A stretch of 64,000 nt of DNA from Chamaelirium japonicum. Its lineage: Eukaryota; Streptophyta; Magnoliopsida; Liliales; Melanthiaceae. Numbering within the stretch: the stretch's first letter is position 1; every line of letters starts with the position of its first letter. Of this stretch, positions 47,840-59,106 are shown piece by piece. Location of the stretch: contig OX393549.1 in NCBI GenBank assembly GCA_947650365.1, positions 91,433,033 through 91,497,032 of the forward strand, in the 5' to 3' direction. The notes below the pieces were generated by a model. The model searched no databases and was not told the origin of the DNA. It saw only the letters and a program-made list of their open reading frames with translations. The translations under genes were made by a program, and so were the position numbers.

Positions 47840-49662
47840 TCTCTCTTGAAGAGTATGACACTTTTGTGTAATCACGTTATATTTATAATGGATAGTTGCA
47901 TGTCCCGTAGATGTAACCAGATTTTGGTTCACCATGTGAAACTAAAATAAGTGTTTGAAACATGTCTACTATGGATGTTTTGATCTCTCCGGATTGTGTA
48001 TGTACTCCACTGCTTCAACGGCGCACAACACATGGGACTGGTGGCTCATATTGGGCAATCGGAGTTGGGAGGAGGAGGAAGAAGGGGAGAGGAAGAGAAA
48101 AGGCAGGGAGGGGGAGGACACGACAACAGGCAGAACGGAGAGAGAGAGGGGGAGGGGGATTATGTGGGATGCACTATCAAAATGGGGGGCAATAGTCAAA
48201 ATCAAGATTAGGCTGAGGTGTGTGGATGATAGGGGGGATGTCAGTAATTTTGTAAGTGCAAATATTAACACCCTATCATTTTTCCTTAATGATATTGAGT
48301 TCTCTCTTTATTGGAAAGCCCCACTTGTTTGGGCCTTAATGAGGGACCCATGTTGGACATAAAAAGGAAATGGGAGAAGCCCCAGCCCCAATTCATCTTA
48401 TTCATCTAACCCTCACCCTCTCACTTGAGAAGGAAGAACTTCTTGTAGAGAAATAAGAAGGAAGTTAACACTATGCAGTCTTTGAAGTTGAGGTGTTGCT
48501 TCTCCCCTTTTCTCCCCGAAGTTAGGGTTTCCGACGCTCCCCTTCTTGGCCTCCTCGGATGCCGGTGGTGGCTCTGGGGAGGCCAGGTCTTTGATCGGAG
48601 TGCATGTGGGGAGATCTGACCCTGGTTTCTTCCCCTATGTAGATAGCGGCTCCGCTGGCGGCCGGATTTTGTTTTCGTCGTGTAGGATTTGTGATTGCGG
48701 CCTCTAATCGATCATCGGTGTCGTCCAATCGGCGACGAGGGGGTGGTTCTTCGCTGGATCTAGCTGGAGCCGTCGGATCTGGGCCCCGGCCCCCTTGTTG
48801 GCGTCGGTGGATGTCCGGATCTCCTCCCTAGCCGGCGGTGAGGGTCTTGGAGCTGAAGTGGAGGGCGGGCGTATCATCGGCAAAGAGCAGCAGTTATAGA
48901 TATCTTTTCTTCCTCATCGGCTGCCGGAGATGGCGATGGTGGTGTTTACCCATTCGTGGGTTCGTCTTTAGGGTTTTTTTTTAACCTTGGTTTGTATGTT
49001 TGTTTTACCTGTGTTGTGCTTCGTCCTCTTCGCCACCGGCGTGGGAGATGGTTCTGGCCGCCGGTGCGGTGGTTTTTTTTTTCGCCTGTGTGCGAGGTGG
49101 ATCGCCAGAGAGGCGATGTGTTTGGTCCTCCACCTGGTGGTGGTTTGTGGTTGCAATGGTTGTGCTGCCTTCTTCTGTTGCGCCGGCATGTGGCGCCTCT
49201 CGAAGGTCATTTTTATGACCTTTCCCCCTTGAATCTACCAAAAAAAAGAAGGAAGTTAGAGATTGAAGAATCTTCCTCTTACCCACCATTGATAATAGTT
49301 TATTGATGCAACGAAATCACCATAGTTATTTAGAAAGAAGAATAATGTAATCCCCAAAATTTTACATAGTGGAGAGCATTCAGAATTTGATCGTGATTTT
49401 TCCATTCATCGTGATGGATTTCCACATAAATCTTGTGTATGCTTTGGCTTGTTGGTTTAGATAATTTTTCTTGTGTTGTGATTGCATTTGTTATTTCTTT
49501 TGTTCTCCATTTAATTGCAAAAAGATAGAAGGTTTTTCTGACAAATAAAAGTTTCAAGAAGGATTACAAATTAGTTTGAGGGATTTTTTTTTTATAGCCA
49601 ACATCCATCTTACCATCAATCATTAACACAAAAATAAAAACATGGAAGTAAAGATACTAAAG

Positions 49663-49664
<2 letters not shown>
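47840..49664. other. Unassigned region with a GC-rich gene-like stretch
   Basis: 48515-48960 and 49010-49230 are GC-rich (GCCGGCGG, GGCTCTGGGG words) and read like the 5' leader of a plant LINE or a captured gene piece, but no domain could be recognised. AAAAAAAAG at 49241 might be a retro-insertion tail. Confidence 0.35.

Positions 49665-49729
<65 letters not shown>
49665..49729. repeat. (TA)n microsatellite
   Basis: TA tract with one TT interruption at about 49701. Confidence 0.97.
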
Positions 49730-49735
<6 letters not shown>

Positions 49736-50745
49736 GCAAACTCCCTATACTATAGTAATTGTGATGATGATGTTGATTATTATTATTATTATAAACAGGG
49801 CTGTGATGCCACAAGGGTGCAAAGGCAAAGCACCAATCTCAACCATGTGATATGCATCAGAGGGTGAGGATCGGGTCCAGGCATCGTCTGGGGTGTGCTC
49901 TTGTATAGGGTAAATGGCAAACCCTAATTTTTTAAAGTGAGTAGTATTTTGAAGACATTTATTTTCTCCAAATTTAGAGAAACAAATGGTGATTCTCCAA
50001 AATAGAGATCTCTTTTGAGTTCAGTTGGACCTTAAGACACTCTTCAAATTATAGAATTGAAGGCCGGTTGGAGTTGCCCTAGCTATGAAGTATTTTGAAT
50101 CTATAGTAATGCACGGACTAATAATGATATAAGATATATTTTGTCTAAAGTTTAATTAGCACTTAAAGGGGAACGGTGAGGAGTTAATTTATGTGTGTTG
50201 CTATTTGCACCAACAAAATTACCAACACCCCCAATATCATGCACACATCCATGCCTTATTTATTTTATTTTAGTATTACTCTTATTTTGATAGTGTACCC
50301 CATAGATGGGTCTGTCCCCCCCTCCCTGCTCCGCCTGCCATGGTCGTCGCGTCCTCTGTGTCCTCTTAATCCCCTTACTCCATACCTAATTAAATCGCCC
50401 ACGTCGAAGTTACCGGTCTAATGCCCCCCCCCCCCCCCGTGCGCGCACGCTCTCTTCGTCCTCATTCCTGCATATGTGTCAGTCGCTCCTGATCTGCATG
50501 GTTGGTGGTTGCTCCTAACTGACATGATGTCGTACATGACGGTCGATCCGGACCACCATGGACCACACCATGGTGGGGGTGGTTGGAGTGGGGAGGAGGG
50601 GGAGGGGGAGGAGGAGGAGAAAGAAGGGGAGGGGGAGGGGGAGGAGGACAGGAAGAGGAAGGATGCGATGGAGACGATGACGGTGGCCGGAGCACGGAGG
50701 AGGCGGCAGTGTGCATATCAATATGCCTGGTATGCTATGGGGACA
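49730..50745. other. Unassigned region with homopolymer and G-rich runs
   Basis: Poly(C) at 50424-50439 and a GGAGGGGGAG-type run at 50580-50670. No gene recognised. Confidence 0.5.
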
Positions 50746-50746
50746 C

Positions 50747-50965
50747 ATTTGTCAGTTTTTTTTTTTTTGAGATCGGCGAGTGTCCTGGAACCTTTCGGGT
50801 AATGGCCCACATCACGCTCGGACTAATCCCTCCGAGAGTGAAGCCGGAACACTTGGCAAGTCCCACTTCACTCCTAATAAATTGAGGGGAGGTGTTGAGC
50901 CCACAACCTCCTCACCAAAGCATCAGTTATTTTGCCAACTCTCCTATCCTTGGCGGGTATCGGTA
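50747..50965 (-). mobile_element. SINE copy 3, nearly full length
   Basis: On the minus strand: GTTGGCAAAATAACTGATGC (A-box-like), GGTTGTGGGCTCAACAC (B-box-like), CCCCTCAATTTATTAGG, GGGATTAGTCC, GACACTCGCCGATCTC, A12. The last modules match SINE copies 1 and 2, and the head looks tRNA-derived. It is the most complete copy here. Confidence 0.72.
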
Positions 50966-51706
50966 ATTCTTTATTTGTTAAGTTACGGTACTAGTAATTT
51001 GTGGCTTGCAAATTACAACATCATAACTTTTATATAACATGATAAGGCTGTTCACAAGTTGACTGGGACAAAAAGGCATATGATAGATCTAGCCGTTGAT
51101 CAAGATCTAAAGAGAGAAAGAGGGAGGGATAGGAAAAGAGAGAATTCAAACGGAGCCCTCTCTCTCTCATGTGTGAATACGACTATTTCATAAATCCAAT
51201 TAAAAACCTACTATAAAAATATTAAAAAACTATTATAAAGGTGATAAATACAAATTCAATGGCATTTAATGACCATTTGATGTTAATTAGTATTTTTTTT
51301 GAAAGTTTAATTAGTATTCTCTCTCTCTAACAAGTAAAATCGCATCCCGAAGGCAGCCGAGGCCGTCAAAGGTGGGCAATCCGAGTGCTGATAGACACAT
51401 TGCCACCGAAGGCAGCTGTCGAGTGCCGATGGGTACGAGCATTAAGTATTTATTTGACAAGGAGAGTTGGGTTTTCAAATTTTACTAGTGAAGCAGAGAA
51501 TTAAGAGGAAAGGATTGAGGGGTTCAACTGTCAGATTTGCGGACTGTTGCTTCAGATTTGCGGACTGTTGCTCCAATAATTGTAGTTTCCTTTTAGCGTG
51601 CCAACATGCAAAATCAGCAGCCACGATGCATGCCCACCCAAATGGGGATGAAAACACCATGTGCATTGCTACATTCGATTTTGCATCGCGTGCCTGTGGC
51701 CGCTAC

Positions 51707-51739
51707 CAACCTTTTTTTTTGCAAAATCCCTCTTATGTG
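51707..51739 (-). mobile_element. Possible SINE tail
   Basis: A T10 run then GCAAAATCCCTCTTATGTGG, similar to the SINE tail at 39066-39090. The rest is masked by the microsatellite that follows. Confidence 0.35.
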
Positions 51740-51834
<95 letters not shown>

Positions 51835-51884
51835 AGAGAGAGAGAGAGAGAGAGAGGGGGAGGGGGGGGGGGGGGGGGGGGGGG
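51740..51884. repeat. (GA)n microsatellite and G-run
   Basis: GA tract with a few interruptions to about 51855, then an almost pure G run to 51884. Confidence 0.97.
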
Positions 51885-52082
51885 TTGGGCATGGGACCCC
51901 CTTCCCGTTTATTAGAAAAAAAATATAATTACAATAAGCCCAAACCGACAGAACAAAAAAAAAGAAAAACAATTGATAACAATTACTAGCTTCAAATGTT
52001 AAGCACTATCTCTTGCCAAGTCGTCAGGAGAGCATGGTAGCCCAAAGCTTCACCAAATTCGTCATCTTACTTATCACCTCCT

Positions 52083-53165
52083 CTACCGAATAATGTTTAT
52101 TTTTGAATACTCGAGCATTAATTTAGTCCAACAAATTGCCATACTTAATAGGTCCCATGTTCTACGCAGATTAGGTTGAACTCTCTTCTTTTGCCTCGAA
52201 CTCCACAGGACCAGAAGCCCAGTCGCGTGTGAGGATATACAAAACTTAATCCTGACATTCTCCCAGATATCTCTAGAAACGGTGCACTTAAGAAGAATGT
52301 GATCAGCTGATTTCTCGTGGTTGTTGCAAAGTAGACAACTCGTGTCCAGAATCCCTGGGTGGTTCCTTGTCTTTATATTTAATTTTGTCAGGATCCTGTC
52401 TCTAATAGCTAACCTTATAAAGATCCTCGTCTTCAATGAAGTTTGTGACTTTCAAAGGTGTCTCGCTGTCGGGATCGGGAAGGGTCTTGCTTGAGCATAA
52501 CATAAAAGGATTTTAGCAACAAACTTGCCTGACGTCGTTAGATTCCACCTCAGCTTGTTTGGCATGCACTTATGACAACGAGAAACTTGCCAAAATTGTC
52601 TTCAGATTCTCCATCTCATTGAGCCGATGGACTTGCAAAATTGAAGTCAACATGATTCTCCATCTAGTGAACACGCGATCTAGTCTTATAGTGGCTTGTT
52701 TGTTGGTAGATAAAGTATAAATACAGGGGCCGGAAAGCGTGGCCAATGTATTGTCGCCTATCCAGATATCCTCCCAAAATTTTATATGGCGACCGTCCTC
52801 AATCACAAAGGAACTCCAAGACTGAATGCACTCCCTACCTTTATTATGCCCTTCAAGAAGAGGAAAGCTTGCCAAAAATCTTACTCCGGACTTGAGTAGG
52901 AGAAAATCTCTTGAAGTATATATCCCGAATGATCTCTCTCCATTTATCACCATTGGTCTGCTGTAGCCACCACCACTATTTTTTCTGGAGCGCAATATAA
53001 AATCTCTCACCTTCTTCACCCCGAATCCTCTGCTTGCTCTCGGCTTGTTGACTTCCTCCATTTCAAGAGATGGTAGGAGTATGTCTTCCATCTGCGCCCC
53101 GCCACAAGAACTTCCTCCTAATTTGATCAATTTTCTTGACTACCTCTTTGGAAAGGAAATCTTCT
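52083..53165 (-). pseudogene. LINE ORF2 3' part, minus strand
   Basis: Read from 53165 downwards: KKIDQIRRKFLWRG (about 53147-53106), then an open frame to 52570 with RFLASFPLLEG, IKFWEDIWIGDNTLA and FTRWRIMLTSIL, then after a frame break the zinc-binding reverse transcriptase tail (52436-52083) with FIRLAIRDRILT, CLLCNNHEKSADHILLKC and SRDIWE. These are the successive blocks of plant L1-type ORF2 after the RT core. The zinc-binding Cys/His pattern (CxxC, HxxxxC) is intact. The RT core and endonuclease are missing, so it is 5' truncated or cut at the junction with the plus-strand LINE. Confidence 0.88.
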
Positions 53166-53175
53166 GTCCATTGGG

Positions 53176-53548
53176 GGACGGTTAACCTTAATCAACTCGG
53201 TCATGTCAGCGATCCCTTCCTACTTCCTCTCCTTTTATTCTCTGCCGGCGTGGGCCACCAAGAGGATCGATAGAATTCGGCGGTAGTTCCTTTGGCGTGG
53301 TGTCTCGGGACCTCCGGACGCGACCCTCTTGTTGCTTGGGGGAACGCGTGCAAATCCAAGGAGCATGGAGGATTGGGCATTGTTAATCTGCGCGACCTTA
53401 ATAAGACCCTGTTGGGGAAGTGGTGGTGGAGGATTCAGAAGGGGCTAGGAGACACATGGAAGGGAGTTATCGCGAGCATATATTTTCGCCGATTCTCGCC
53501 ACTACATTCCAAATTGCGCACCTTGGGGAACCTATCTACATTATGGAG
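53176..53548 (+). pseudogene. LINE ORF2 fragment, plus strand, running into the gap
   Basis: LTLINSVMSAIPSYFLSFYSLP, a shorter form of which is seen at 53180-53245, then KRIDRIRR, a stop, FLWRGVS, then after a frame change WGNACKSKEHGGLGIVNLRDLNKTLLGKWWWRI (53340-53440, quoted in parts). These are the blocks that follow the RT core in plant LINEs. It starts about ten bases from the minus-strand LINE and points the other way. The rest is lost in the N gap. Confidence 0.85.
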
Positions 53549-54048
53549 NNNNNNNNNNNNNNNNNNNNNNNNNNNNNNNNNNNNNNNNNNNNNNNNNNNN
53601 NNNNNNNNNNNNNNNNNNNNNNNNNNNNNNNNNNNNNNNNNNNNNNNNNNNNNNNNNNNNNNNNNNNNNNNNNNNNNNNNNNNNNNNNNNNNNNNNNNNN
53701 NNNNNNNNNNNNNNNNNNNNNNNNNNNNNNNNNNNNNNNNNNNNNNNNNNNNNNNNNNNNNNNNNNNNNNNNNNNNNNNNNNNNNNNNNNNNNNNNNNNN
53801 NNNNNNNNNNNNNNNNNNNNNNNNNNNNNNNNNNNNNNNNNNNNNNNNNNNNNNNNNNNNNNNNNNNNNNNNNNNNNNNNNNNNNNNNNNNNNNNNNNNN
53901 NNNNNNNNNNNNNNNNNNNNNNNNNNNNNNNNNNNNNNNNNNNNNNNNNNNNNNNNNNNNNNNNNNNNNNNNNNNNNNNNNNNNNNNNNNNNNNNNNNNN
54001 NNNNNNNNNNNNNNNNNNNNNNNNNNNNNNNNNNNNNNNNNNNNNNNN
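53549..54048. other. Assembly gap (500 N)
   Basis: Exactly 500 N, a size often used for gaps of unknown length. Translations crossing it are meaningless. Confidence 0.99.
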
Positions 54049-54463
54049 ACACTTAGATCGCGTGTTACTGTGATGCACTCCGGGCCCACCGACTACATGA
54101 TGTATTTTGTCCTTTTTAATAAACGATGTGGCACACCATGAGTGGTCCGTAAGAACATACAGCTTAAGCTTTTGGATGAAATAACTCGTTATATCTTGTT
54201 GGAGGAGAAGGATCGGCACAACATATTTTGGTAGCCATCTATGGCAAGGCATTCAATGGCTACCTTAGTCAGATATAGTTGATGTTTAAGGCATTCTATC
54301 TTTGTAATATCTAGAACATTCCTTTGAGCCTATAAATAGGGCTGCCCTTATTGCAAACATCGTAAGTATCCTCATACTCCCCTGGAGTAGGATTATGAGC
54401 CGAACCACGTAATTCATTATGTTATTGTATGTTTCTTCTCGTCTTTAGCTTTTTCAAGATATC
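54049..54463. other. Probable end of a copia-type LTR
   Basis: A TATA region (CCTATAAATAGGGC at about 54330) and a leader-like stretch end at 54463. If the 54464-56918 element is removed, the sequence continues with ATATTAGAGCGTCAAG at 56919, which resembles an iMet primer site, so an LTR/PBS junction was probably the target. Confidence 0.5.
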
Positions 54464-55157
54464 TGTTGAGGATGTTGGCTTAAAACATGTCCTCAACATG
54501 TCCAAGGTTCGTGCGCGAATGATGGCAGAAGATGGAGCGGCTACGGAGCGAAGACGGAGTGAAAAAGGGGCCTGACGCCCCTGGGCACCAACCCGAGGCG
54601 GCCCGGCCCGTGCACAAGAAACTAGCACCCAGGGCGTCAGGCACTGAATAGGCATGCGCAAGACGCGGTTTCGGTTGCGTTTTTCGTGAATTTATGAGAT
54701 AACTTGTAGGGGTTTGTTTCTATCTTCTCTCATAGGTCTTGCACGAATTTGGGGCTATAAAAGGACCTCTAAGGATGAAGAACGGATGATCATGGTGACA
54801 TATGAGTATCTCAGGTTAGGGTTTAAAAGGAAGCCGTCATCAAGGGAGAGTAAGAGAAAACCATTGGAGACCGAAGGGTTTTCTAGAAGGATTTAATCTT
54901 GTCTTCGGGGTGTAAGGCTGCGGGATCTATTCTCCTTGCAGGGATCACTTTGTGGGTGTATGAGGAATTGGTTAGAGACAATTATTCTTGTACTCGGATT
55001 TTTTCCATACTAGTAAATCCATTGATCGGTCGTTGCCAGAATTCTTGGGTGCTCTGCTTGTTTATTCTATTGCTTGATCTTGTCGGTGGTTGTCTCTACC
55101 GTGGTGGTACTACGCGAGTCGCATTCCGCTACGCGAGGGTCTCGGATCGCAAAAACA
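54464..55157 (+). repeat. 5' LTR of the small LTR element
   Basis: About 694 bp, with an inverted pair near 54565-54630 (CCTGACGCCC and GGGCGTCAGG). Confidence 0.88.
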
Positions 55158-56246
55158 ATGGTATCAGATCTTAAGGTTCGGTGGGAAAATTGATACCAAC
55201 AATTGGTATCAGAGCTTCTTGTTGGTGATCTAGGGAGGCTCTAGTTCGATTGCGTAGATCAAGGTAGACTAAGAAAAAGGGTCCGAGACATACTTGCGGC
55301 ACACGATGTGATGGAGAACCCGAGAGCGGCATACAAGGGGGGAGCTAGAAGCTCGGAGGAAGGTTGCCGTATAACACCTCTTCCCCGGGGAGGATTGTTG
55401 GCAACGACAGTCGGCACCATAGGCGAAGGGCACGGCGGGGAGAGGCACGGTCCAGTGCTCTCTGGGTGGTTCGGGTCTTCGGAGGAGGCTTCGAGGAGGA
55501 GGTTGCGACTGAGCACCTCCTCCCTCAGGGAGGTTTGAGACACCGAAGGCATTAACCGGGAGGAGGGTGCGGTCTTGGCACCTACTCCCTGGCTTGATGG
55601 TTCGCGGAGGGAAGTCGTGATGGCATGGTATGTGCGGGTGCCTGTATCGAGGGGGAGCACCTCGATAGCAAGGGAGTCGCCGACGACATCGTGTTCAGCC
55701 GTTGACGAGCGGACTGATTTGGGTTGTCGATGGAAACCGGTGCGGATCGCTGACGGGGCAATGTGGGCGATGACGGACGCGATAGCGGCAGGCACGATCA
55801 CGGGGTACACCTGTGGTTTAACAGGCTGCATTCACACCTATGGTGTAGCAGGGTGCAGAAGATATTCGAGCGTTGGCCGACGGGCAACAGCTCGAGAGTG
55901 ATGGGCGCAGGCAGCATCATAGAGTGAATCAAGGGTCGTGGTTTACGGTGGGGTTGTCGACGGATGATGGGTGGAGCTTCCATGATCATAACATTAGCCG
56001 GGAGAGCGGTGGCACATGCACTGTATTCGATGAATAACAAGGGTGTTGGTGGAGCACGCTCAGGGGCGAGGTTGATCAGGAGGTTGGCCTAGTCGAAAGA
56101 CTTGGGCAATTACCAATCTTGGTGATTGGGCTCCCAGTGCGGGGGCAAAGGGTCGATAGTGATCAGGATATGAATTCACAGTTCAAAGAGATAAAATTCG
56201 TGTGCAAGGTTTTGGCTCTTGTCTTATTTGAAGCCAAGGTGGAGAT

Positions 56247-56918
56247 TGTTCAGGATGTTGGCTTAAAACAAGCCCTCAATATGTCCAAGGTTCGTGCGCA
56301 AAGAATGACGAAAGACGGAGCGGCTATGGAGCAAAAAAGGGGCATGGCGCCCTGGGCGCCAACCCGAGGCGGCTCAGCCCCGTTCGCAGGAAATTGGCGC
56401 CCAGGGCGCTAGGCACCAAATAAGCATGCGCGGGATGTGATTTCGGTTGCGTTTTTTGTGGGTTTTCGAGATAACTTGTAGGGGGTTTGTTTCTATCTTC
56501 TCTCGTAGGTCTTGCATGAACTTGGGGCTATAAAAGGACTCCTAAGAATGAAAAAATTATGATCATGATAGCACATGAGTATCTTGGATTATGGTTTAGA
56601 AGGTAGCCGTCATCAAGGGAGAGGAAGAGGAAACCATTGGAGACCGGAGGGTTTTCTTCTTGTCTTCGGGGTGTAAGGCTGCAGGATCTATTCTCCTTGG
56701 GGGGATCTCTTTGTGGGCGTATGAGGGATTGGTTAGAGACAATTGTTCTTGTACTTAGATTTTTTTCATAGTAGTAAATCCATTGATCGGTCGTTGACAA
56801 AATTCTTGGGAGTTCTGCTTGTTTATTCTATTGCTCGGTCTTATCAGTGGTCGTCTCCACCATGGTGATACTACGGAAGTCGTGTTCCGCTGTGTGAGTG
56901 CCTCGGATCACAACAACA
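56247..56918 (+). repeat. 3' LTR of the small LTR element
   Basis: About 672 bp, collinear with the 5' LTR, with small deletions near 56660. Confidence 0.88.
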
Positions 56919-57109
56919 ATATTAGAGCGTCAAGATTCTTCACCTTCATCGACTACAGATCTATGCGTTACTCGTTGACCCTAAAGCACTTTTCCATCCT
57001 AAATGTATGTGTGTGAAGGAGGATCGTAATCCCTTCATGCACCAACCGTGTATATACTCTCATCGTGACTTTGTGTGATTCCTGTTCAGTAAGATCCCAT
57101 GCTTTGATT

Positions 57110-57354
57110 TTGACTACGATAAGAACAGCACCATCCGGATTGTCAGCAATTCAGTTTTTCAAGAACGCACAAAGCATATAGAGACAGATTGCCACTATAC
57201 TCATCAGGAGTATGTTCGCCGCATGATCTCTTCACATTTCGTCCCCTCCAAAGAACAAATTGCAAACTTTCTCACGAAAGCTTTTCCGGTTGCGATTTTC
57301 AATATTGTATTTGTAAACTCTCGATATTCAATCCACCTAGACTTTGAGGGGGAG
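57110..57354 (+). pseudogene. Copia RNase H C-terminus and purine tract
   Basis: NSTIRIVSN-like reading at 57125-57150, then ERTKHIETDCHY, FVPSKEQIANFLTKAF (57240-57290), the conserved end of copia RNase H where the replaced strand is degraded, then TTGAGGGGGAG at 57344-57354, the polypurine tract. The rest of the element is absent. The preceding sequence back to 56919 is probably the 5' end of the same or a related element, joined by deletion. Confidence 0.85.
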
Positions 57355-57504
57355 TGTTACTTGTAAATTACACATACTTGTCTAGGATGTTTTAGTCCCA
57401 AATCGGTTATTCATGAGTCGTGTCTCCTCATGTACTTGTATATATACATGGGCATTAACCCTAATGAAGGTCATCGAGTTGGCTCTCTAATTCCATATTT
57501 GACA
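57355..57504 (+). repeat. Short LTR after the copia RNase H
   Basis: TGTTACTTGTAAATTACAC to CATATTTGACA, 150 bp, with a TATA-like TGTATATATACATG at 57436. It is followed directly by TGGTATCAAAGTTGGGC, a primer site, rather than by host DNA. Confidence 0.65.
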
Positions 57505-57736
57505 TGGTATCAAAGTTGGGCCCACCGTCTCCTACTCTAGGTGCTCCCCACCTATCATGCCTTGCCACGCGTACTCTGCGTGGGAGGATCCATGCCACAT
57601 GTGCTCCGTGTGAGGGGGAGCGTTGATGGATAGTCTCACATTTGTGAGGGAGGCACCCATGACCCACTTCATATATCCTCTGTAGACGTCCCCTTACGGA
57701 CCAAGGTTTTGGGGTGCGAGGGTATCGACCCTAACA
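57505..57736 (+). mobile_element. PBS, short interior, purine tract and second LTR-like end
   Basis: The primer site at 57505 and GTGAGGGGGAGCG at 57611-57623 bracket about 105 bases. The following 57622-57736 (GTTGATGGATAGTCTCACAT to CCCTAACA) shares CATATATCCTCT and ACGTCCCCTTACGG with the TRIM LTR at 29245. It may be a TRIM whose 5' LTR is missing or fused to the copia LTR. Confidence 0.5.
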
Positions 57737-58155
57737 CTAGTCGGAGCCAAGTCTTGTGTTCTTTTTGATCCTTGAGTAGGTAAAAGACTTTTCCTCACTT
57801 TTGGTTTAATTATTTTTTATATAACTCCTTAAATCTCATTTGTGGGTTTCTTTGTGCGAAGCAAAGGATCCTTCGTGCAAAGCAAATGAGTAGCTTGGTA
57901 ATGTTCAAGTGAATCGGCTCAGAAGTGTGTAATTCCTCTTTGTAGGTTTTTGAAGGAATCGGTATAATTCCTTTGAGGTCCACCGTGTTGTTTAAATTGG
58001 TGAAGTAGTCTCTTATATAGTGATAGACCCATATTGGGGTGCGATTCATTATTGGGCTTTAGTCTTTGCGAAGGCTATCGTTTTGTTCTCCTCAAAGGCT
58101 TTTCCTCATTTTTTAGTTTAATTATCGATATTTTTTTTGTAGGAATCGGTGCAAA

Positions 58156-58709
58156 TAGGGGTGCACACGGTTCAGTTTGGACAATTACGAGATGAACCAG
58201 GACCGAACCGGTCCCCAACGGTTCTCAAATATTTGGAACCGGAACCGGACCGTAGGAAGCATGGAACCGGACCAAACCGAACCCATATAAAACCGGTTCG
58301 GTTCTGTTTGGTTCTCCAGTTCCACTAGTTTTCTGTGCACCCGTAGAAGTTAGAGTAGGTCCATCATTAAAGCATATAGAAATTAAAAAATATATATTAA
58401 AAACCGTGGATACAACTAGCAATCTCAAACCAGATACATGATACTATTATGGATATCAGTAGGGTCCGTTACATACTGACCATACCCGCATCACCCCTAT
58501 TACCTGACCCATAAATGCATTATGCATATACATGAACCGGTTCGGTTCGGTTTTGTTCAGATAATCGGAACCCATAATCGGAAATCGAACTGATTCCCTA
58601 CGGTTCTGCATTTTGGGAACCAAAACCGAACCAATCCTGCAAGAAACCGAACGGTTCGGATCAGTTTGGCTCAGTTCTCCGGCTCCACCGGTTTTCCTAT
58701 GCACCCCTA
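58156..58709. mobile_element. hAT-like MITE, composite
   Basis: TAGGGGTGCACACGG at the left and CCTATGCACCCCTA at the right are inverted ends. The 8-bp flanks GGTGCAAA (58148-58155) and GGTGCAAT (58710-58717) match at 7 of 8. Inside, CTGTGCACCCGTAG at 58331-58344 is another right end, and the right half repeats the motif order of the left, so two related units may be fused. No transposase. Confidence 0.85.
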
Positions 58710-59106
58710 GGTGCAATACTTTGTCTCCGCACGGGTTGAGGACCTATTAGTGCTTGACACGTGTGAGGGGGGTGGTGGTTGTTGCTCCACCCCTGTGCGA
58801 CGTATTGTTGTCCTCAAAGAACCTAAAGATCTACCAATGTAATCTCACCCGTCCATTTTTTTTTCCCTTTGAAGAAAGTTTGTTCGTACAGAGAATCAAT
58901 AGTTGTGAGGTTGTGTCAATCAGTTCCATTGTGATATGCACCATCCAGCTGTGTTCTATTTGGAATTAGAATTTTAAGAAATGGACCCAATCTTTCATGA
59001 TTTTTTTTTGGGGACTATGAAAAGTCCTTTTTAAAAAAATACTTTAAAATAAAGAATAAAAAATATTCCGATATTGCATCATGTTCCCCTCCAAAATATC
59101 ATAGTA

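Larger units (their letters stand above)
54464..56918 (+). mobile_element. Small non-autonomous LTR retrotransposon (copia-like)
   Basis: LTR1 54464-55157 and LTR2 56247-56918 start TGTT[G/C]AGGATGTTGGC and end CGGATC[G/A]CAA[A/C]AACA. The target duplication is ATATC/ATATT (4 of 5). TGGTATCAGATC follows LTR1 and AAGGTGGAGAT precedes LTR2. The 1.09-kb interior has no gag or pol. Both LTRs carry a TATA box (GGCTATAAAAGGAC). A second PBS-like site is at 55203. It must have moved with enzymes from a partner. Confidence 0.9.

Noticed and set aside
53292..54252. Open frames of 182-254 codons across the gap
   Set aside because: Most residues are X from the 500-N gap; only the LINE part before 53549 is real.
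55259..55831. 190-codon minus-strand frame in the small LTR element
   Set aside because: It is antisense to the element, shows no known motif and lies in a GC-rich interior where chance frames are expected.
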